Source: Caballeronia sp. Lep1P3 (GTDB lineage: Bacteria > Pseudomonadota > Gammaproteobacteria > Burkholderiales > Burkholderiaceae). From it: a DNA stretch of 64,000 nt. Positions 19,732-29,160 of the stretch are shown one piece after another. The stretch lies in assembly GCF_022879595.1 (NCBI RefSeq), contig NZ_CP084265.1, forward strand, positions 682,001 to 746,000, written 5' to 3'. Below the pieces are notes generated by a model. That model was not told the DNA's origin and made no database searches. It worked only from the letters and a program-made list of their open reading frames with translations. Every line of letters starts with the position of its first letter. The first letter of the stretch is position 1. The position numbers and the translations under genes are program-made.

Positions 19732-21258
19732 ATGACACAGCCGATCCGCTTCTATCACCGCAACGCGATCCGCGAAGTGAGCGGCGCGTCCACCACGCGC
19801 ACCGTCCTCCAATATCTGCGCGAAGACGCGCGCTGCACGGGCACGAAGGAAGGCTGCGCCGAAGGCGATTGCGGCGCGTGTACGGTCGTCGTCGGCGAGC
19901 CGGACGGCGCGGGCGGCGTCGCGTTCAAGGCGGTCAACGCGTGCGTCCAGTTCCTGCCGACGCTCGATGGCCGCGCGCTCTTCACCGTCGAAGACCTGCG
20001 CCAGCCCGACGGCTCGCTGCATCCGGTGCAGCAGGCGCTCGTCGATTGCCACGGCTCGCAATGCGGCTTTTGCACGCCGGGCTTCGCCATGTCGATGTTC
20101 GCGCTCTACGAAAAGCACGGCCACGCGAGCACCGGCTGCGCGCACGAGACCACGCATAAAACGGTTCCCTCGCGCGAGGAAATCAGCAACGCGCTGACCG
20201 GCAACCTGTGCCGCTGCACGGGGTATCGCCCGATCATCGATGCAGCCGAGCGCATGTTCGATCACGCGCCGCTCGCGCCCCTGAACGCGCAGGCGCTCGC
20301 GCGCGCGCTCGACACGCTTTCGCGCGACGACACTTTCCACTACGAACACGCCGGCCGCCAGTTTCACGCGCCGCGAACCATCGAGGCATTGGCGAAGCTC
20401 AAGGCGCAGAAGCCCGATGCGCGCATTCTCGCGGGCAGCACGGATGTCGGCTTGTGGGTGACGAAGCAGTTGCGCGATCTCGGCGACATCATCTATGTCG
20501 GGCAGATCGAGGCGTTCAAGCGCGTCGAGACGGGCAGCGAGTGGATCGAGATCGGCGCGGGCGTGACCGTCGAGCGCGCGTACGAGGAACTCGCGAAGAC
20601 GTATCCCGAACTCGAAGAGATGTGGCAGCGCTTCGCGTCGCTGCCGATTCGCAATGCCGGCACGCTCGGCGGCAACGTCGCGAACGGCTCGCCCATCGGC
20701 GATTCGATGCCCGGCCTCATCGCACTGAATGCGCGCGTCGTGCTTGCGAGCATCGACGGCACGCGCGAGATGCCGCTCGAAGACCTGTACCTCGCGTATC
20801 AGAAGAAGGACATGGCCGCGCACGAGTTCGTCGCCGCCGTGCGCGTGCCGACGCGCGCCGGCAAACGCGCGAATCTGCGCTTTCGCACGTACAAGCTCTC
20901 GAAGCGCTTCGACTCCGACATTTCCGCGGTGTGCGCCGCGTTCGCGTTCATCGCGGACGGCGACGTGATTCGCGAGCCGCGCATCGCGTTCGGCGGCATG
21001 GCAGCGACGCCCAAACGCGCCGCGCGCGCCGAAGCCGCGCTCGCCGACGCGCAGTGGCACGAAGCCACGGCGCAGGCCGCGATGCGCGCTTTGAGCGACG
21101 ACTACGCGCCGCTCACCGACATGCGCGCGTCCAGCAGTTATCGACTGGAGACGGCGAAGAGCGTGCTGTATCGCTTCTGGCTGGAGACGCGGCCGCACGA
21201 TCCTGTTTCGAAGTCGAAGCTGGATGTGCGCGCGATCGAACTCGTCGAAGCGAAGTAA
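19732..21258 (+). CDS. xdhA: Xanthine dehydrogenase small subunit (2Fe-2S and FAD)
   Basis: A 508-residue subunit of the molybdenum enzyme that oxidises hypoxanthine and xanthine to urate. The N-terminal ferredoxin-like [2Fe-2S] domain has GCAEGDCGAC. The second helical [2Fe-2S] domain has QCGFCTPGF and NLCRCTGYRP. The FAD domain (from about residue 200) has ILAGSTDVGLWV and NAGTLGGNVANGSPIGD. All cluster cysteines are present and the length is normal. It is the first gene of xdhABC; its stop overlaps the ribosome site of xdhB. Confidence 0.97.
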   Translation: MTQPIRFYHRNAIREVSGASTTRTVLQYLREDARCTGTKEGCAEGDCGACTVVVGEPDGAGGVAFKAVNACVQFLPTLDGRALFTVEDLRQPDGSLHPVQQALVDCHGSQCGFCTPGFAMSMFALYEKHGHASTGCAHETTHKTVPSREEISNALTGNLCRCTGYRPIIDAAERMFDHAPLAPLNAQALARALDTLSRDDTFHYEHAGRQFHAPRTIEALAKLKAQKPDARILAGSTDVGLWVTKQLRDLGDIIYVGQIEAFKRVETGSEWIEIGAGVTVERAYEELAKTYPELEEMWQRFASLPIRNAGTLGGNVANGSPIGDSMPGLIALNARVVLASIDGTREMPLEDLYLAYQKKDMAAHEFVAAVRVPTRAGKRANLRFRTYKLSKRFDSDISAVCAAFAFIADGDVIREPRIAFGGMAATPKRAARAEAALADAQWHEATAQAAMRALSDDYAPLTDMRASSSYRLETAKSVLYRFWLETRPHDPVSKSKLDVRAIELVEAK

Positions 21259-21268
21259 GGAGACAAGA

Positions 21269-23632
21269 ATGAACCAGCAAGCCGAAGCCTTTCTCGCCGA
21301 AGCGCAATCCGCCGCCGACGCCGCCGACGCGTTCACGCAAGTCCACGTCTCGCGCCCGCACGAATCCGCGCACCTGCATGTGAGCGGGCGCGCGAGCTAT
21401 ACCGACGACATTCCGCTCGTCGCGGGCACGCTGCACGCCGCGCTCGGCTTGAGCCCGAAGGCGCACGCGAAGATCGTCGCAATGAACTTCGACGCGGTGC
21501 GCGCGACGCCGGGCGTGGTCGCCGTGTTCACCGCCGAGGACATTCCCGGCGTCAACGACTGCGGCCCGATCATCCACGACGATCCGGTGCTCGCGCCCGG
21601 CGTCGTGCAGTACGTCGGCCAGCCGATGTTTATCGTCGTCGCGACTTCCCACGATACGGCGCGTCTCGCGGCACGCCGCGCGAGCATCGAATTCGAGGAC
21701 TTGCCCGCCGTGCTGACCGCCGAAGACGCGCGGCGCGCGCAGTCGTATGTGCTCGATCCGCTGAAGCTCGCGCGCGGCGATGCGCGCGGCGCGATGTCGA
21801 AGGCCGCGCATCACGCGCGCGGCGCGATGAAGCTCGGCGGTCAGGAGCAGTTCTATCTCGAAGGGCAGATTGCCTACGCGGTGCCGAAGGACGACGACGG
21901 CATGCACGTCTACTGCTCGACGCAGCATCCGACGGAAATGCAGCATCTCGTCGCGCATGTGCTGGGCGTGTATTCGCACAACGTGCTCGTAGAATGCCGG
22001 CGCATGGGCGGCGGCTTCGGCGGCAAGGAATCGCAGTCGGGGCTCTTTGCGTGCTGCGCGTCGCTCGCGGCGTGGAAGCTCCTCTGCCCGGTGAAACTGC
22101 GCCCCGATCGCGACGACGACATGATGATCACCGGCAAGCGCCACGACTTCGTGTACGACTTCGAAGCCGGCTACGACGATGACGGCGTGATCGAAGGCGT
22201 CGCCGTCGACATGACTTCGCGTTGCGGTTTCTCCGCCGACTTGTCCGGCCCCGTGATGACGCGCGCCGTCTGCCACTTCGACAACGCGTACTGGCTGCCG
22301 CACGTCGCGATCGAAGGCTATTGCGGCAAGACCAACACGCAGTCGAACACCGCGTTTCGCGGCTTCGGCGGACCGCAGGGCGCGTTCGCGATCGAGTACA
22401 TCATGGACGACATCGCGCGCTCGCTCGGCCGCGATTCGCTCGACGTGCGCTTCGCGAATCTCTATGGCAAAACGGAGAACAACCGCACGCCTTACGGTCA
22501 GACGGTCGAGGACAACGTGCTGCAGGAACTCATCGGCGAACTGGCCGCGACGAGCGATTACCGCCGCCGACGCGAAGCCGTGCGCGCGTTCAACGCGAAC
22601 AACGAGGTTCTGAAGAAGGGGCTTGCGCTCACGCCGGTGAAGTTCGGCATCGCGTTCAACGTGACGCACTTCAATCAGGCCGGAGCGCTCGTGCACATCT
22701 ATACCGATGGCTCCATCCTCGTGAACCACGGCGGCACCGAAATGGGCCAGGGCCTGAACACGAAGGTCGCGCAGGTCGTCGCGCATGAGCTGGGCATCGA
22801 CTTCGGCCGCGTGCGCGTGACGGCGACGGATACGAGCAAGGTCGCCAATACCTCGGCGACGGCGGCATCGACGGGAACGGATTTGAACGGCAAGGCCGCG
22901 CAGGATGCCGCACGCCAGTTGCGCGAGCGGCTCGCCGCGTTCGCCGCCGAGAAGTTCGGCGCGGGCGCGGTGCCGGCGCAAGACGTGCGCTTTGCGAACG
23001 ACCGCGTGATCGTCGGCGACGATGCGATTCCGTTCGGCGAAGTCGTCGCGAAGGCGTATCTCGCGCGCGTGCAGTTGTGGTCCGACGGCTTCTACGCGAC
23101 GCCCAAGCTGCACTGGGATCAGGCGACGATGCAGGGCCGCCCGTTCTTCTACTACTCGTATGGCGCGGCGGTGTCGGAAGTAGTGATCGACACGCTGACC
23201 GGCGAGATGCGCGTGCTGCGCGCCGACGCGCTGCACGACGTGGGCGCGTCGCTGAATCCGGCGCTCGACATCGGGCAAGTGGAAGGCGCGTTCGTGCAGG
23301 GCATGGGCTGGCTCACGACGGAAGAACTCTGGTGGAACGACAACGGCAAGCTGATGACGCACGCGCCGTCCACGTACAAGATTCCGACCGTCAACGACAT
23401 GCCCGCCGATTTCCGCGTCTCGCTCTTCAAGAACCGCAACGCAGAGGACAGCATTCATCGCTCGAAAGCGGTCGGCGAGCCGCCGCTCCTGCTGCCGTTC
23501 TCGGTGTTCTTCGCGATCCGCGATGCGGTCTCGGCGGTTGGCGATCACGCGATCAATCCGCCGCTCAACGCGCCCGCGACGGCCGAGGAGATTCTGCGCG
23601 CGGTCAATGCGGTGAGGAGCGCGCGGTCATGA
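21269..23632 (+). CDS. xdhB: Xanthine dehydrogenase large, molybdopterin-binding subunit
   Basis: A 787-residue catalytic subunit carrying the molybdopterin cofactor. Diagnostic motifs are GGQEQFYLEGQ, RMGGGFGGKE, NTAFRGFGGPQG and GTEMGQGLN, and the catalytic glutamate lies in SKAVGEPPLLLPFSV near the C-terminus. The ATG at 21269 follows an AAGGAGA site 10 nt after the xdhA stop; an in-frame codon further upstream would overlap xdhA and is not needed. The 3' end overlaps xdhC by 4 nt (ATGA), so translation is coupled. Confidence 0.97.
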   Translation: MNQQAEAFLAEAQSAADAADAFTQVHVSRPHESAHLHVSGRASYTDDIPLVAGTLHAALGLSPKAHAKIVAMNFDAVRATPGVVAVFTAEDIPGVNDCGPIIHDDPVLAPGVVQYVGQPMFIVVATSHDTARLAARRASIEFEDLPAVLTAEDARRAQSYVLDPLKLARGDARGAMSKAAHHARGAMKLGGQEQFYLEGQIAYAVPKDDDGMHVYCSTQHPTEMQHLVAHVLGVYSHNVLVECRRMGGGFGGKESQSGLFACCASLAAWKLLCPVKLRPDRDDDMMITGKRHDFVYDFEAGYDDDGVIEGVAVDMTSRCGFSADLSGPVMTRAVCHFDNAYWLPHVAIEGYCGKTNTQSNTAFRGFGGPQGAFAIEYIMDDIARSLGRDSLDVRFANLYGKTENNRTPYGQTVEDNVLQELIGELAATSDYRRRREAVRAFNANNEVLKKGLALTPVKFGIAFNVTHFNQAGALVHIYTDGSILVNHGGTEMGQGLNTKVAQVVAHELGIDFGRVRVTATDTSKVANTSATAASTGTDLNGKAAQDAARQLRERLAAFAAEKFGAGAVPAQDVRFANDRVIVGDDAIPFGEVVAKAYLARVQLWSDGFYATPKLHWDQATMQGRPFFYYSYGAAVSEVVIDTLTGEMRVLRADALHDVGASLNPALDIGQVEGAFVQGMGWLTTEELWWNDNGKLMTHAPSTYKIPTVNDMPADFRVSLFKNRNAEDSIHRSKAVGEPPLLLPFSVFFAIRDAVSAVGDHAINPPLNAPATAEEILRAVNAVRSARS

Positions 23633-24135
23633 TGCACGTCGTGGTGTTCGGCGCGGGCCACGTCGGCCATGCGCTCGTGAAGGTGCTGGGCATGCTGCCG
23701 TGCGTCGTCCAGTGGGTCGATGCGCGCGACGAACTCTTTCCCGACGAAGTGCCGGCGAACGTGCAGATCGAAGCGACGGATGCGCCGGACGCCATCGTCG
23801 ACGAAGCGCCGGCTGGCGCGTACTTCATCGTGATGACGCACGATCATGCGCTCGACTTCGCGCTCACGCAGCGCATCATGCGGCGCGACGACTTCGCGTA
23901 TTTCGGGCTGATCGGCTCGAAGACGAAGCGCGTGAAGTTCGAGCGGCGGCTGATCGAGCGCGGGCTGGCGGCCGAGCGGCTCGTCGAGATGACGTGTCCG
24001 ATCGGGGTGGAAGGGATTGCGGACAAGGCGCCTCATGCCATCGGGCTGGCGGTGGCGGCGGAGGTTTTGAGGGTGAGGGAAGGGCGCGCGAGGCTGGATG
24101 CGTCGGACTGGCGCGCGGCTCGGCTGACGGCCTGA
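23629..24135 (+). CDS. xdhC: Xanthine dehydrogenase accessory protein XdhC, short form
   Basis: A 168-residue protein consisting of only the Rossmann-like XdhC C-terminal domain (MMHVVVFGAGHVGHALVKVL, then GLIGSKTKRVKFERRL and CPIGVEGIADKAPHAIGLAVA). Standard XdhC proteins are longer, with an N-terminal CoxI-like domain first; that part is absent and cannot be upstream because xdhB occupies the space. XdhC binds molybdenum cofactor and inserts the sulfurated form into xanthine dehydrogenase. The GAGGAG ribosome site and ATGA overlap with xdhB look well formed, so this may be a natural short version rather than a broken gene. Confidence 0.88.
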   Translation: MMHVVVFGAGHVGHALVKVLGMLPCVVQWVDARDELFPDEVPANVQIEATDAPDAIVDEAPAGAYFIVMTHDHALDFALTQRIMRRDDFAYFGLIGSKTKRVKFERRLIERGLAAERLVEMTCPIGVEGIADKAPHAIGLAVAAEVLRVREGRARLDASDWRAARLTA

Positions 24136-24153
24136 AGTTTCGACGGCGGCGCG

Positions 24154-25074
24154 TCACGCAAGCGAGCTGTTTTGCCGAAACCGCCCCGGCGTCACTCCAT
24201 AAACCTCCTTGAACCGCTTGCTGAACGCCGCTTCCGACTGATACCCCACGTCCGCCGCCACGTCCGCGATGCTCTTTTTCGTGTGCGTGAGCATGGTGCT
24301 CGCGAGCTGCATCCGCATGTGGCTCAGGAGCGCGAACGGCGAACTGTCCGAGTGCGCCGAGAACGCGCGCATGAAGGTCGCGCGCGACATGGCCGCTTCC
24401 TTTGCGAGCATGTCGAGCGTCCACGGTTCGGCGGGACGTTCGAGCATCGCGATCACCGATGCCGAGAGCCGCCGGTTCGCGATCAGCCCGAGCACGCCCG
24501 AAAGCGATGGCCGCTCGCTCAGCCACGCGCGCAGGATCATCGTGAAGAGCGCCGTCGACAGCGCCGCGACGATCGACGGCGCGCCGGGTTGCGCCTCTTC
24601 CGCTTCGCGTCGCATCGCGGCGACGAGCGGTCCCAGATAAGGCGCCGACGCGCGCGTGAACGACACGTGCACCGCGTCGGGCAGCACATCGATGAGCAAC
24701 GCGCGCGGCGCGTAGGCGAAGCGGCCGCAGAGCAGGTCGAGCGCGGGCAGCGCGCCGCCGCAATTGCTGCGCACCGTGACGGCGCCGTTGTCGTGCGCCT
24801 GCATCTCGCTCGCGATTGCTTTCGCGCCCGCGCTGGCGATATCGAGCACATGGGCATCGCCGCGCGGCAGCATCAGGATGTCGCCCGCGTTCAGCGCGAG
24901 CGGCGCGCAGCCCTTGCGCGTCACCGTGCAGCTGCCATCGAGCACGACGTGATATACCGCTTCGCCGACAGGTGCGGCCGCGTGATCGAGCTCGAGCGGG
25001 CCCGCGAGCAGGCAACGCAAATCGAGCGCGCCCGAGAGCTGTGCGAGCTGAATGAGTCGGTCGAGAGCGTCCAT
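24154..25074 (-). CDS. AraC family regulator with cupin-like sensor domain
   Basis: A 306-residue transcription factor. The N-terminal part (about 1-185) is a cupin-type AraC-binding domain (YHVVLDGSCTVTRKG, LNAGDILMLPRGDAHVL). The C-terminal pair of helix-turn-helix motifs (about 205-300) contains LDMLAKEAAMSRATFMRAF and IADVAADVGYQSEAAFSKRFK, followed by GVTPGRFRQ. Cupin_6-type AraC proteins often control detoxification or redox genes, but the target here is unknown. It is convergent with xdhC and sits 12 nt after the end of the LysR gene, so the two regulators may share a transcript. Confidence 0.9.
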   Translation of the reverse strand: MDALDRLIQLAQLSGALDLRCLLAGPLELDHAAAPVGEAVYHVVLDGSCTVTRKGCAPLALNAGDILMLPRGDAHVLDIASAGAKAIASEMQAHDNGAVTVRSNCGGALPALDLLCGRFAYAPRALLIDVLPDAVHVSFTRASAPYLGPLVAAMRREAEEAQPGAPSIVAALSTALFTMILRAWLSERPSLSGVLGLIANRRLSASVIAMLERPAEPWTLDMLAKEAAMSRATFMRAFSAHSDSSPFALLSHMRMQLASTMLTHTKKSIADVAADVGYQSEAAFSKRFKEVYGVTPGRFRQNSSLA

Positions 25075-25086
25075 GTCGCGGGCAGG

Positions 25087-26052
25087 TTATTTCGACATCG
25101 CGGCGAAGTCGTCGGCCATCGCCGCTTTCTTGCGCGTGAGCGAAGTCGACACGCTCGATATGAGCCCGCGCAGCCACGCGATATCCGTCGTCTCGTCCGG
25201 CTGCGGCTGCGAAAGCTGATAACACTTGATGCGCGGAAACGGCACCGGCGAATCGAGCACCGCGAGCGGCAGCATCGCCGCATAATGCTGCGCGAAGCGG
25301 CGCGGCGCGGTGAAGATCAGGTCCGACTGCAACAGCACCTGCGGCACGAGCCCGAAGTACGGAATGGTCGTCACGATGCGGCGGCGCACGCCCGCGCGCG
25401 CAAGACCGATGTCGATCGGATGCCGCTTCGCGCCGCTATACGGCGTCGGGGCGAGATGGGCGGCGAGCGCATACCGTTCGACCGTCAGCGGCTCGCGCGC
25501 GAGCGGATGATTCGCGCGCATGAGGCACACGAAGACATCGGTGAACAGGTCCTGCCGCTCGAAACGCGGCTCGGGCTTCGTCCAGTTGGCGACCATCAGA
25601 TCGATCTCGCCTTCGTCGAGCGCGCGTTCGTGATCGCGCATCGGATTGAGCGACTCGATCTCGAGACGCGCGTTCGGCGCGGCATCGCGGAAAGCGGCGA
25701 CGAGCGTCGGCATGAAGAAATCGTTCAGATAATCGGGCGCGGCGACGCGGAACGTGCGGCGCGAACTCGCGGCGTCGAAATCGCCGTGCGGCGTCGCGAC
25801 GAACTCGACTTCGCGCAGCGCGCGCTGCGCCGGCGCGAGCAGCGTTTCGCCGTACTCGGTCGGCACCATGCCCTGCTTGCCGCGCACGAGAATGGGATCG
25901 TTCAGGATTTCGCGCAGGCGGCGCAATGCGGTGCTGATCGCCGGCTGCGTCTGGTTCAGGCGCTGTGCGGTCTGCGTGACGCTGCGCTCCAGAAGCAGCG
26001 TGCGCAGCACGCGGATGAGCCAGATGTCGAGTGAATCGGCGGGTTCGTTCAT
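25087..26052 (-). CDS. LysR family transcriptional regulator
   Basis: A 321-residue LysR-type regulator. The winged helix-turn-helix at about residues 8-65 (LLLERSVTQTAQRLNQTQPA, then RLREILNDPILVRGKQGMVP) is in the style of the NodD/NahR/PcpR branch, followed by a periplasmic-binding-protein-like effector domain to the end. Members of this branch usually respond to aromatic compounds or flavonoids. The start at 26052 is the usual MNEPADSLDIWLIRVL. A tandem 11-bp repeat array lies about 105 bp upstream of the ATG and may be its operator. The gene upstream is an HCCA-isomerase-like protein of the type used in aromatic degradation. Confidence 0.9.
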   Translation of the reverse strand: MNEPADSLDIWLIRVLRTLLLERSVTQTAQRLNQTQPAISTALRRLREILNDPILVRGKQGMVPTEYGETLLAPAQRALREVEFVATPHGDFDAASSRRTFRVAAPDYLNDFFMPTLVAAFRDAAPNARLEIESLNPMRDHERALDEGEIDLMVANWTKPEPRFERQDLFTDVFVCLMRANHPLAREPLTVERYALAAHLAPTPYSGAKRHPIDIGLARAGVRRRIVTTIPYFGLVPQVLLQSDLIFTAPRRFAQHYAAMLPLAVLDSPVPFPRIKCYQLSQPQPDETTDIAWLRGLISSVSTSLTRKKAAMADDFAAMSK

Positions 26053-26157
26053 GGGCTTGGCATGAAACCGGATGACCGGGCGCGATGCCCGGCCCGGCGC
26101 GGCGAAACGGTTCGGAGGCGTTGAAAAGGGCGGCGCATGCGCGCGCACCGCCGCCAG

Positions 26158-26201
26158 CGCAAGTTGAGCGCAAATTAAACGCAAGTTAAACGCAAGTTAA
26201 G
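26158..26201. repeat. Four tandem 11-bp repeats upstream of the LysR gene
   Basis: Four uninterrupted copies of an 11-bp unit: CGCAAGTTGAG, CGCAAATTAAA, CGCAAGTTAAA and CGCAAGTTAAG. The unit is close to one helical turn, so identical faces would be presented. A T-N11-A motif of the LysR type (TAAACGCAAGTTA) occurs within it. Confidence 0.85.
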
Positions 26202-26275
26202 CGCGTTCCGATTTTTGACGCCATAGCGCATGCCCTATGTGCGGCATACGCGAACACGTTTCGCCGATACCGCGC

Positions 26276-26956
26276 CTACGCCCCGAGTTCGGCCGCATCG
26301 CCGAATTCGGCTCCGGTGCGGCCCATCGGCAGGTTGCTGATGCGCTTCACTTCCGCGGCGTCGAGCCAGTTCGGGGAACGCGCGACGTAGAGCACCATCG
26401 GCAGCGTGTCTTCGCCCCAGAAAATCTGATCGTTGACGAGGAAAGTCGGCACGCCGAAGACGCCCATTGCAACGGCGCGGTCGTTGTTCTCGCGCAGCTT
26501 CGCCTTCACTGCTTGGTCCTCGATGCGCGCTTCCGCTTCCGGCATGCCGACGTATTCGCACAGCGCGCGAAAGCCTTCGGGCGACGACGGATCGCGCCCT
26601 TCGCGCCAGATGAAGCGGAAGATGTCACGCACGCACGCGCTGTCGCCGTTCGCGAGCACGGCGAGGCGCAGCGCCTTGGTCGGATCGAACGGATGCGCGG
26701 GCGGCATCCTGAACGGAATGCCGAGCTGCTCCGCGCGAAATAGCGCGTGGCGGTACACGAAGACGCGCTTCGACGGAATGGTCGCCGCGTGCGGCTGCTT
26801 CCAGCGCTCGAAGAGCTTGAGCAACTGCACGGGCACGAATTCGAACGGCATGTCGGGCCACTTCTCGTGCTGTTCGAGCAGCAGGTACGAGAACGGCGAG
26901 ATGAAATCGAAAAAAAAGTACGGTCGACCGTCGCCGGTCGAATGCGGGGCACTCAT
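26276..26956 (-). CDS. 2-hydroxychromene-2-carboxylate isomerase-like protein (DsbA/kappa-GST fold)
   Basis: A 226-residue thioredoxin-fold protein of the HCCA isomerase/kappa-class GST family. The N-terminal FFFDFISPFSYLLLEQ has serine in place of the CXXC cysteine of DsbA, as expected for glutathione-dependent isomerases. The cis-proline motif GVPTFLVND and GEDTLPMVLY lie near the C-terminus. Known members isomerise 2-hydroxychromene-2-carboxylate in naphthalene-type degradation, but many homologues have other or unknown substrates. An AAGGAG site precedes the ATG. The neighbouring LysR regulator may control it. Confidence 0.85.
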   Translation of the reverse strand: MSAPHSTGDGRPYFFFDFISPFSYLLLEQHEKWPDMPFEFVPVQLLKLFERWKQPHAATIPSKRVFVYRHALFRAEQLGIPFRMPPAHPFDPTKALRLAVLANGDSACVRDIFRFIWREGRDPSSPEGFRALCEYVGMPEAEARIEDQAVKAKLRENNDRAVAMGVFGVPTFLVNDQIFWGEDTLPMVLYVARSPNWLDAAEVKRISNLPMGRTGAEFGDAAELGA

Positions 26957-27134
26957 GTCGTTTCTCCTTGCTTTTGCGCGCCTGGCGCTCGCCTCGTCGT
27001 TGGTCGCGGCTTCGTTGCGCTATCCGGCTTTCGCCGGCGTGCATCAGGCGGCACGCGCGTGTCCTGCATCCGGCGCGGCGAACGAGCGCCGCGCGCCTCA
27101 ACCGGCCGCTTTATCGCGATCGGATCGTTCGATA

Positions 27135-28589
27135 TTACGTGCTGCGCTGCTCCGTGTCTGCACGCGGCGCGGCCGCCCGGCGCGCCGCCGCGTCCGCGCT
27201 CGCGCCCGCTTCCGCCGCGAGCCGCTCGCGCACGAAGCCGATGTGCTCGCGCAGCACGTAGAACTGGTCGGCGAACGCGAGCGGCATCTTCATGCGATTC
27301 ACCGCCGATTCTATTGCGTCGATGCGGTCGAGCAGGGCGTCGCGCTGTGCGATGTCCGGCCCGCTGATCGCTTCCCGCTCGATCGCAATCAGCGCGCCAT
27401 ACCAGCGATAGATGCGCGATTTCACGCGCCATCGGTAAAGCCCCGGCACGAGCCGCAAGGCCGGAATCAGCACGACGACGAGCGGCACCAGCACGACCAG
27501 CACGCGATCGGCGAGGCTCGCGATCCAGAACGGCAGGATGCGGTAGAGAAAACTCTTGCCGGACTTGTAATAACGCTCGGCATCGTCGCTGATGCGGAAT
27601 TCGTGCGCGAGCGGCGCGGGAAACTCGTTCGCCCGCTGCAGCAGGTTCGCGCGGCTGTGCACTTCGCGCGCGGCTTCGATGAGCAGATCCGAAAGCGCCG
27701 GATGCAGGCTGTCGCGCGCGACGAGTTCGGCCGTCGGCGCGATGGTGTGGACGGGGCGCGGCGGCACGTTGTTGGCGAGGTCGAACGCGCCCATCGGCAG
27801 CTCGATCTCCGTGAGGTAAGGAAAGCGGCGCGCGTAGGCGTCGGCCTGCGCGAAATCCATGAAACGGATGCCCGGCGTGCGGATGAGCTTGGCCATCGTC
27901 GGCGGCTGGGCGGAATCGCCGGTGAGGAGCGCGACGTCGATGTCGCCGGCTTCGAGCGCTTTGGCGGCGGCGTCGCCCGCGAGCGGAAGCAGTTGCGTAT
28001 CGTGCGTATCGTGAATATCGCCGCCCGGCTCGATGCCGTTCGCCTTCAAAAGCGTGAGCGCGAGCGCGCGCGTACCGCTGCCTTCCGCGCCGATGGCGAG
28101 CCGCTTGCCCTTGAATTCCGACAGCCGCGACACGACCGGCCCGCGATAGAACACCGCGAGCGGCACATAAGCCACGCTGCCGAGCGATTCGAGCGCGTCG
28201 TGCGTCGCGCCCGGCTTCGACATGCCGCCTTGCACGAAAGCGACGTCGACGCCGGAATTCGGGTCGTCGAGACGCGCGAGGTTGTCGAGCGAGCCTTGCG
28301 TTTCGAGCACGTTGAGCTTCACGCGATTGCGCGCGAGGATCGTCTTGTACCGCTGCGCGCTGTTCCAGAACGAGCTGCCCTTCGGCCCGGCGGCGATGGT
28401 GAGCGTGCTCGGCGGCGCGGGCTGGATCAGCCGGATCGCGAGGTAGAGCGCCGCGATGCTCACGACGAGAATCGGCCCGAACGTGAGCGCCAGGTCGCGC
28501 CACGACACGGCCACGAAGCGCGCCACGATTCTCGGCTGCGCGCGGCGTCCGGGCCTCGTCTTCGGGGAGTTGCCTTGGGGTCGAGTCAT
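27135..28589 (-). CDS. Membrane-tethered TAXI family solute-binding protein
   Basis: A 484-residue protein. A hydrophobic segment at about residues 33-54 anchors it, followed by a TAXI-type TRAP binding domain (LTIAAGPKGSSFW, VDVAFVQGGMSK, LAIGAEGSGTRALALTLL). After about residue 340 a second hydrophobic segment (VLVVLVPLVVVLIPALRLV) leads into a cytoplasmic helical tail that ends with an Ala-rich stretch. Classical TAXI proteins are free periplasmic proteins that work with a DctQM-type permease. No permease gene is adjacent, so this may instead sense a ligand and signal through the membrane. The family assignment is firm; the role is inference. Confidence 0.85.
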   Translation of the reverse strand: MTRPQGNSPKTRPGRRAQPRIVARFVAVSWRDLALTFGPILVVSIAALYLAIRLIQPAPPSTLTIAAGPKGSSFWNSAQRYKTILARNRVKLNVLETQGSLDNLARLDDPNSGVDVAFVQGGMSKPGATHDALESLGSVAYVPLAVFYRGPVVSRLSEFKGKRLAIGAEGSGTRALALTLLKANGIEPGGDIHDTHDTQLLPLAGDAAAKALEAGDIDVALLTGDSAQPPTMAKLIRTPGIRFMDFAQADAYARRFPYLTEIELPMGAFDLANNVPPRPVHTIAPTAELVARDSLHPALSDLLIEAAREVHSRANLLQRANEFPAPLAHEFRISDDAERYYKSGKSFLYRILPFWIASLADRVLVVLVPLVVVLIPALRLVPGLYRWRVKSRIYRWYGALIAIEREAISGPDIAQRDALLDRIDAIESAVNRMKMPLAFADQFYVLREHIGFVRERLAAEAGASADAAARRAAAPRADTEQRST

Positions 28590-29160
28590 ATCGATAAATG
28601 CTTTGCGTCAACGTCGTGCCGAGAGCTTACCCGATGGTTCGGGCGGCTCGTTTCGCCGGCCGGCATGAAGGCGGTGGCGGCCCATATCCGTTTTCGCGCG
28701 CGGCCGAGTGTGACGCCCGTGTGGCGGCGTGCAGGCGTCACGCGCGGTGTTGCTAAATGTTTTGCGCTAATGGCCGCGCTGGGCTAAATTGACGTTCGCC
28801 GCCGCACGACAAGGATTTCCCGTCCGTCGCCCGCTATTTGGGTTGCATCGGACTTGCGCCGAATATCCTGGCGCAACCAACGCGCGTTCAAGCGCCGTGC
28901 GGCAGGACGCCGATACGAGCCGACGGGCTTTCGCCCGATCAACCGGCCGACTTTGTTTCTTCCGCCAGCCTCTCGCAGCACCGCATCAGAGTATCCGCGG
29001 CTTGTCCGCTGTCCGCCTCGCCGGCCCGTTCGGGTCGCCGGTCCGCGGGCATCGCAAGCGGCGCCGTCCGCCGTTGCGGGGATGATGCCGTCCGGATCGA
29101 AGTGCAAACGAGCGAAGTAGCAACTGTGCGAAGTCAACAAGCGAAACAAAAGGAGAAACC
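28590..29160. other. Divergent spacer TAXI gene / BON gene
   Basis: 571 bases with no gene I can support. It contains one clean inverted repeat, TTGCGCC (28854-28860) and GGCGCAA (28870-28876) with a 9-bp spacer, which could be a binding site. Promoters of both flanking genes should be here but I could not assign them. Confidence 0.45.
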
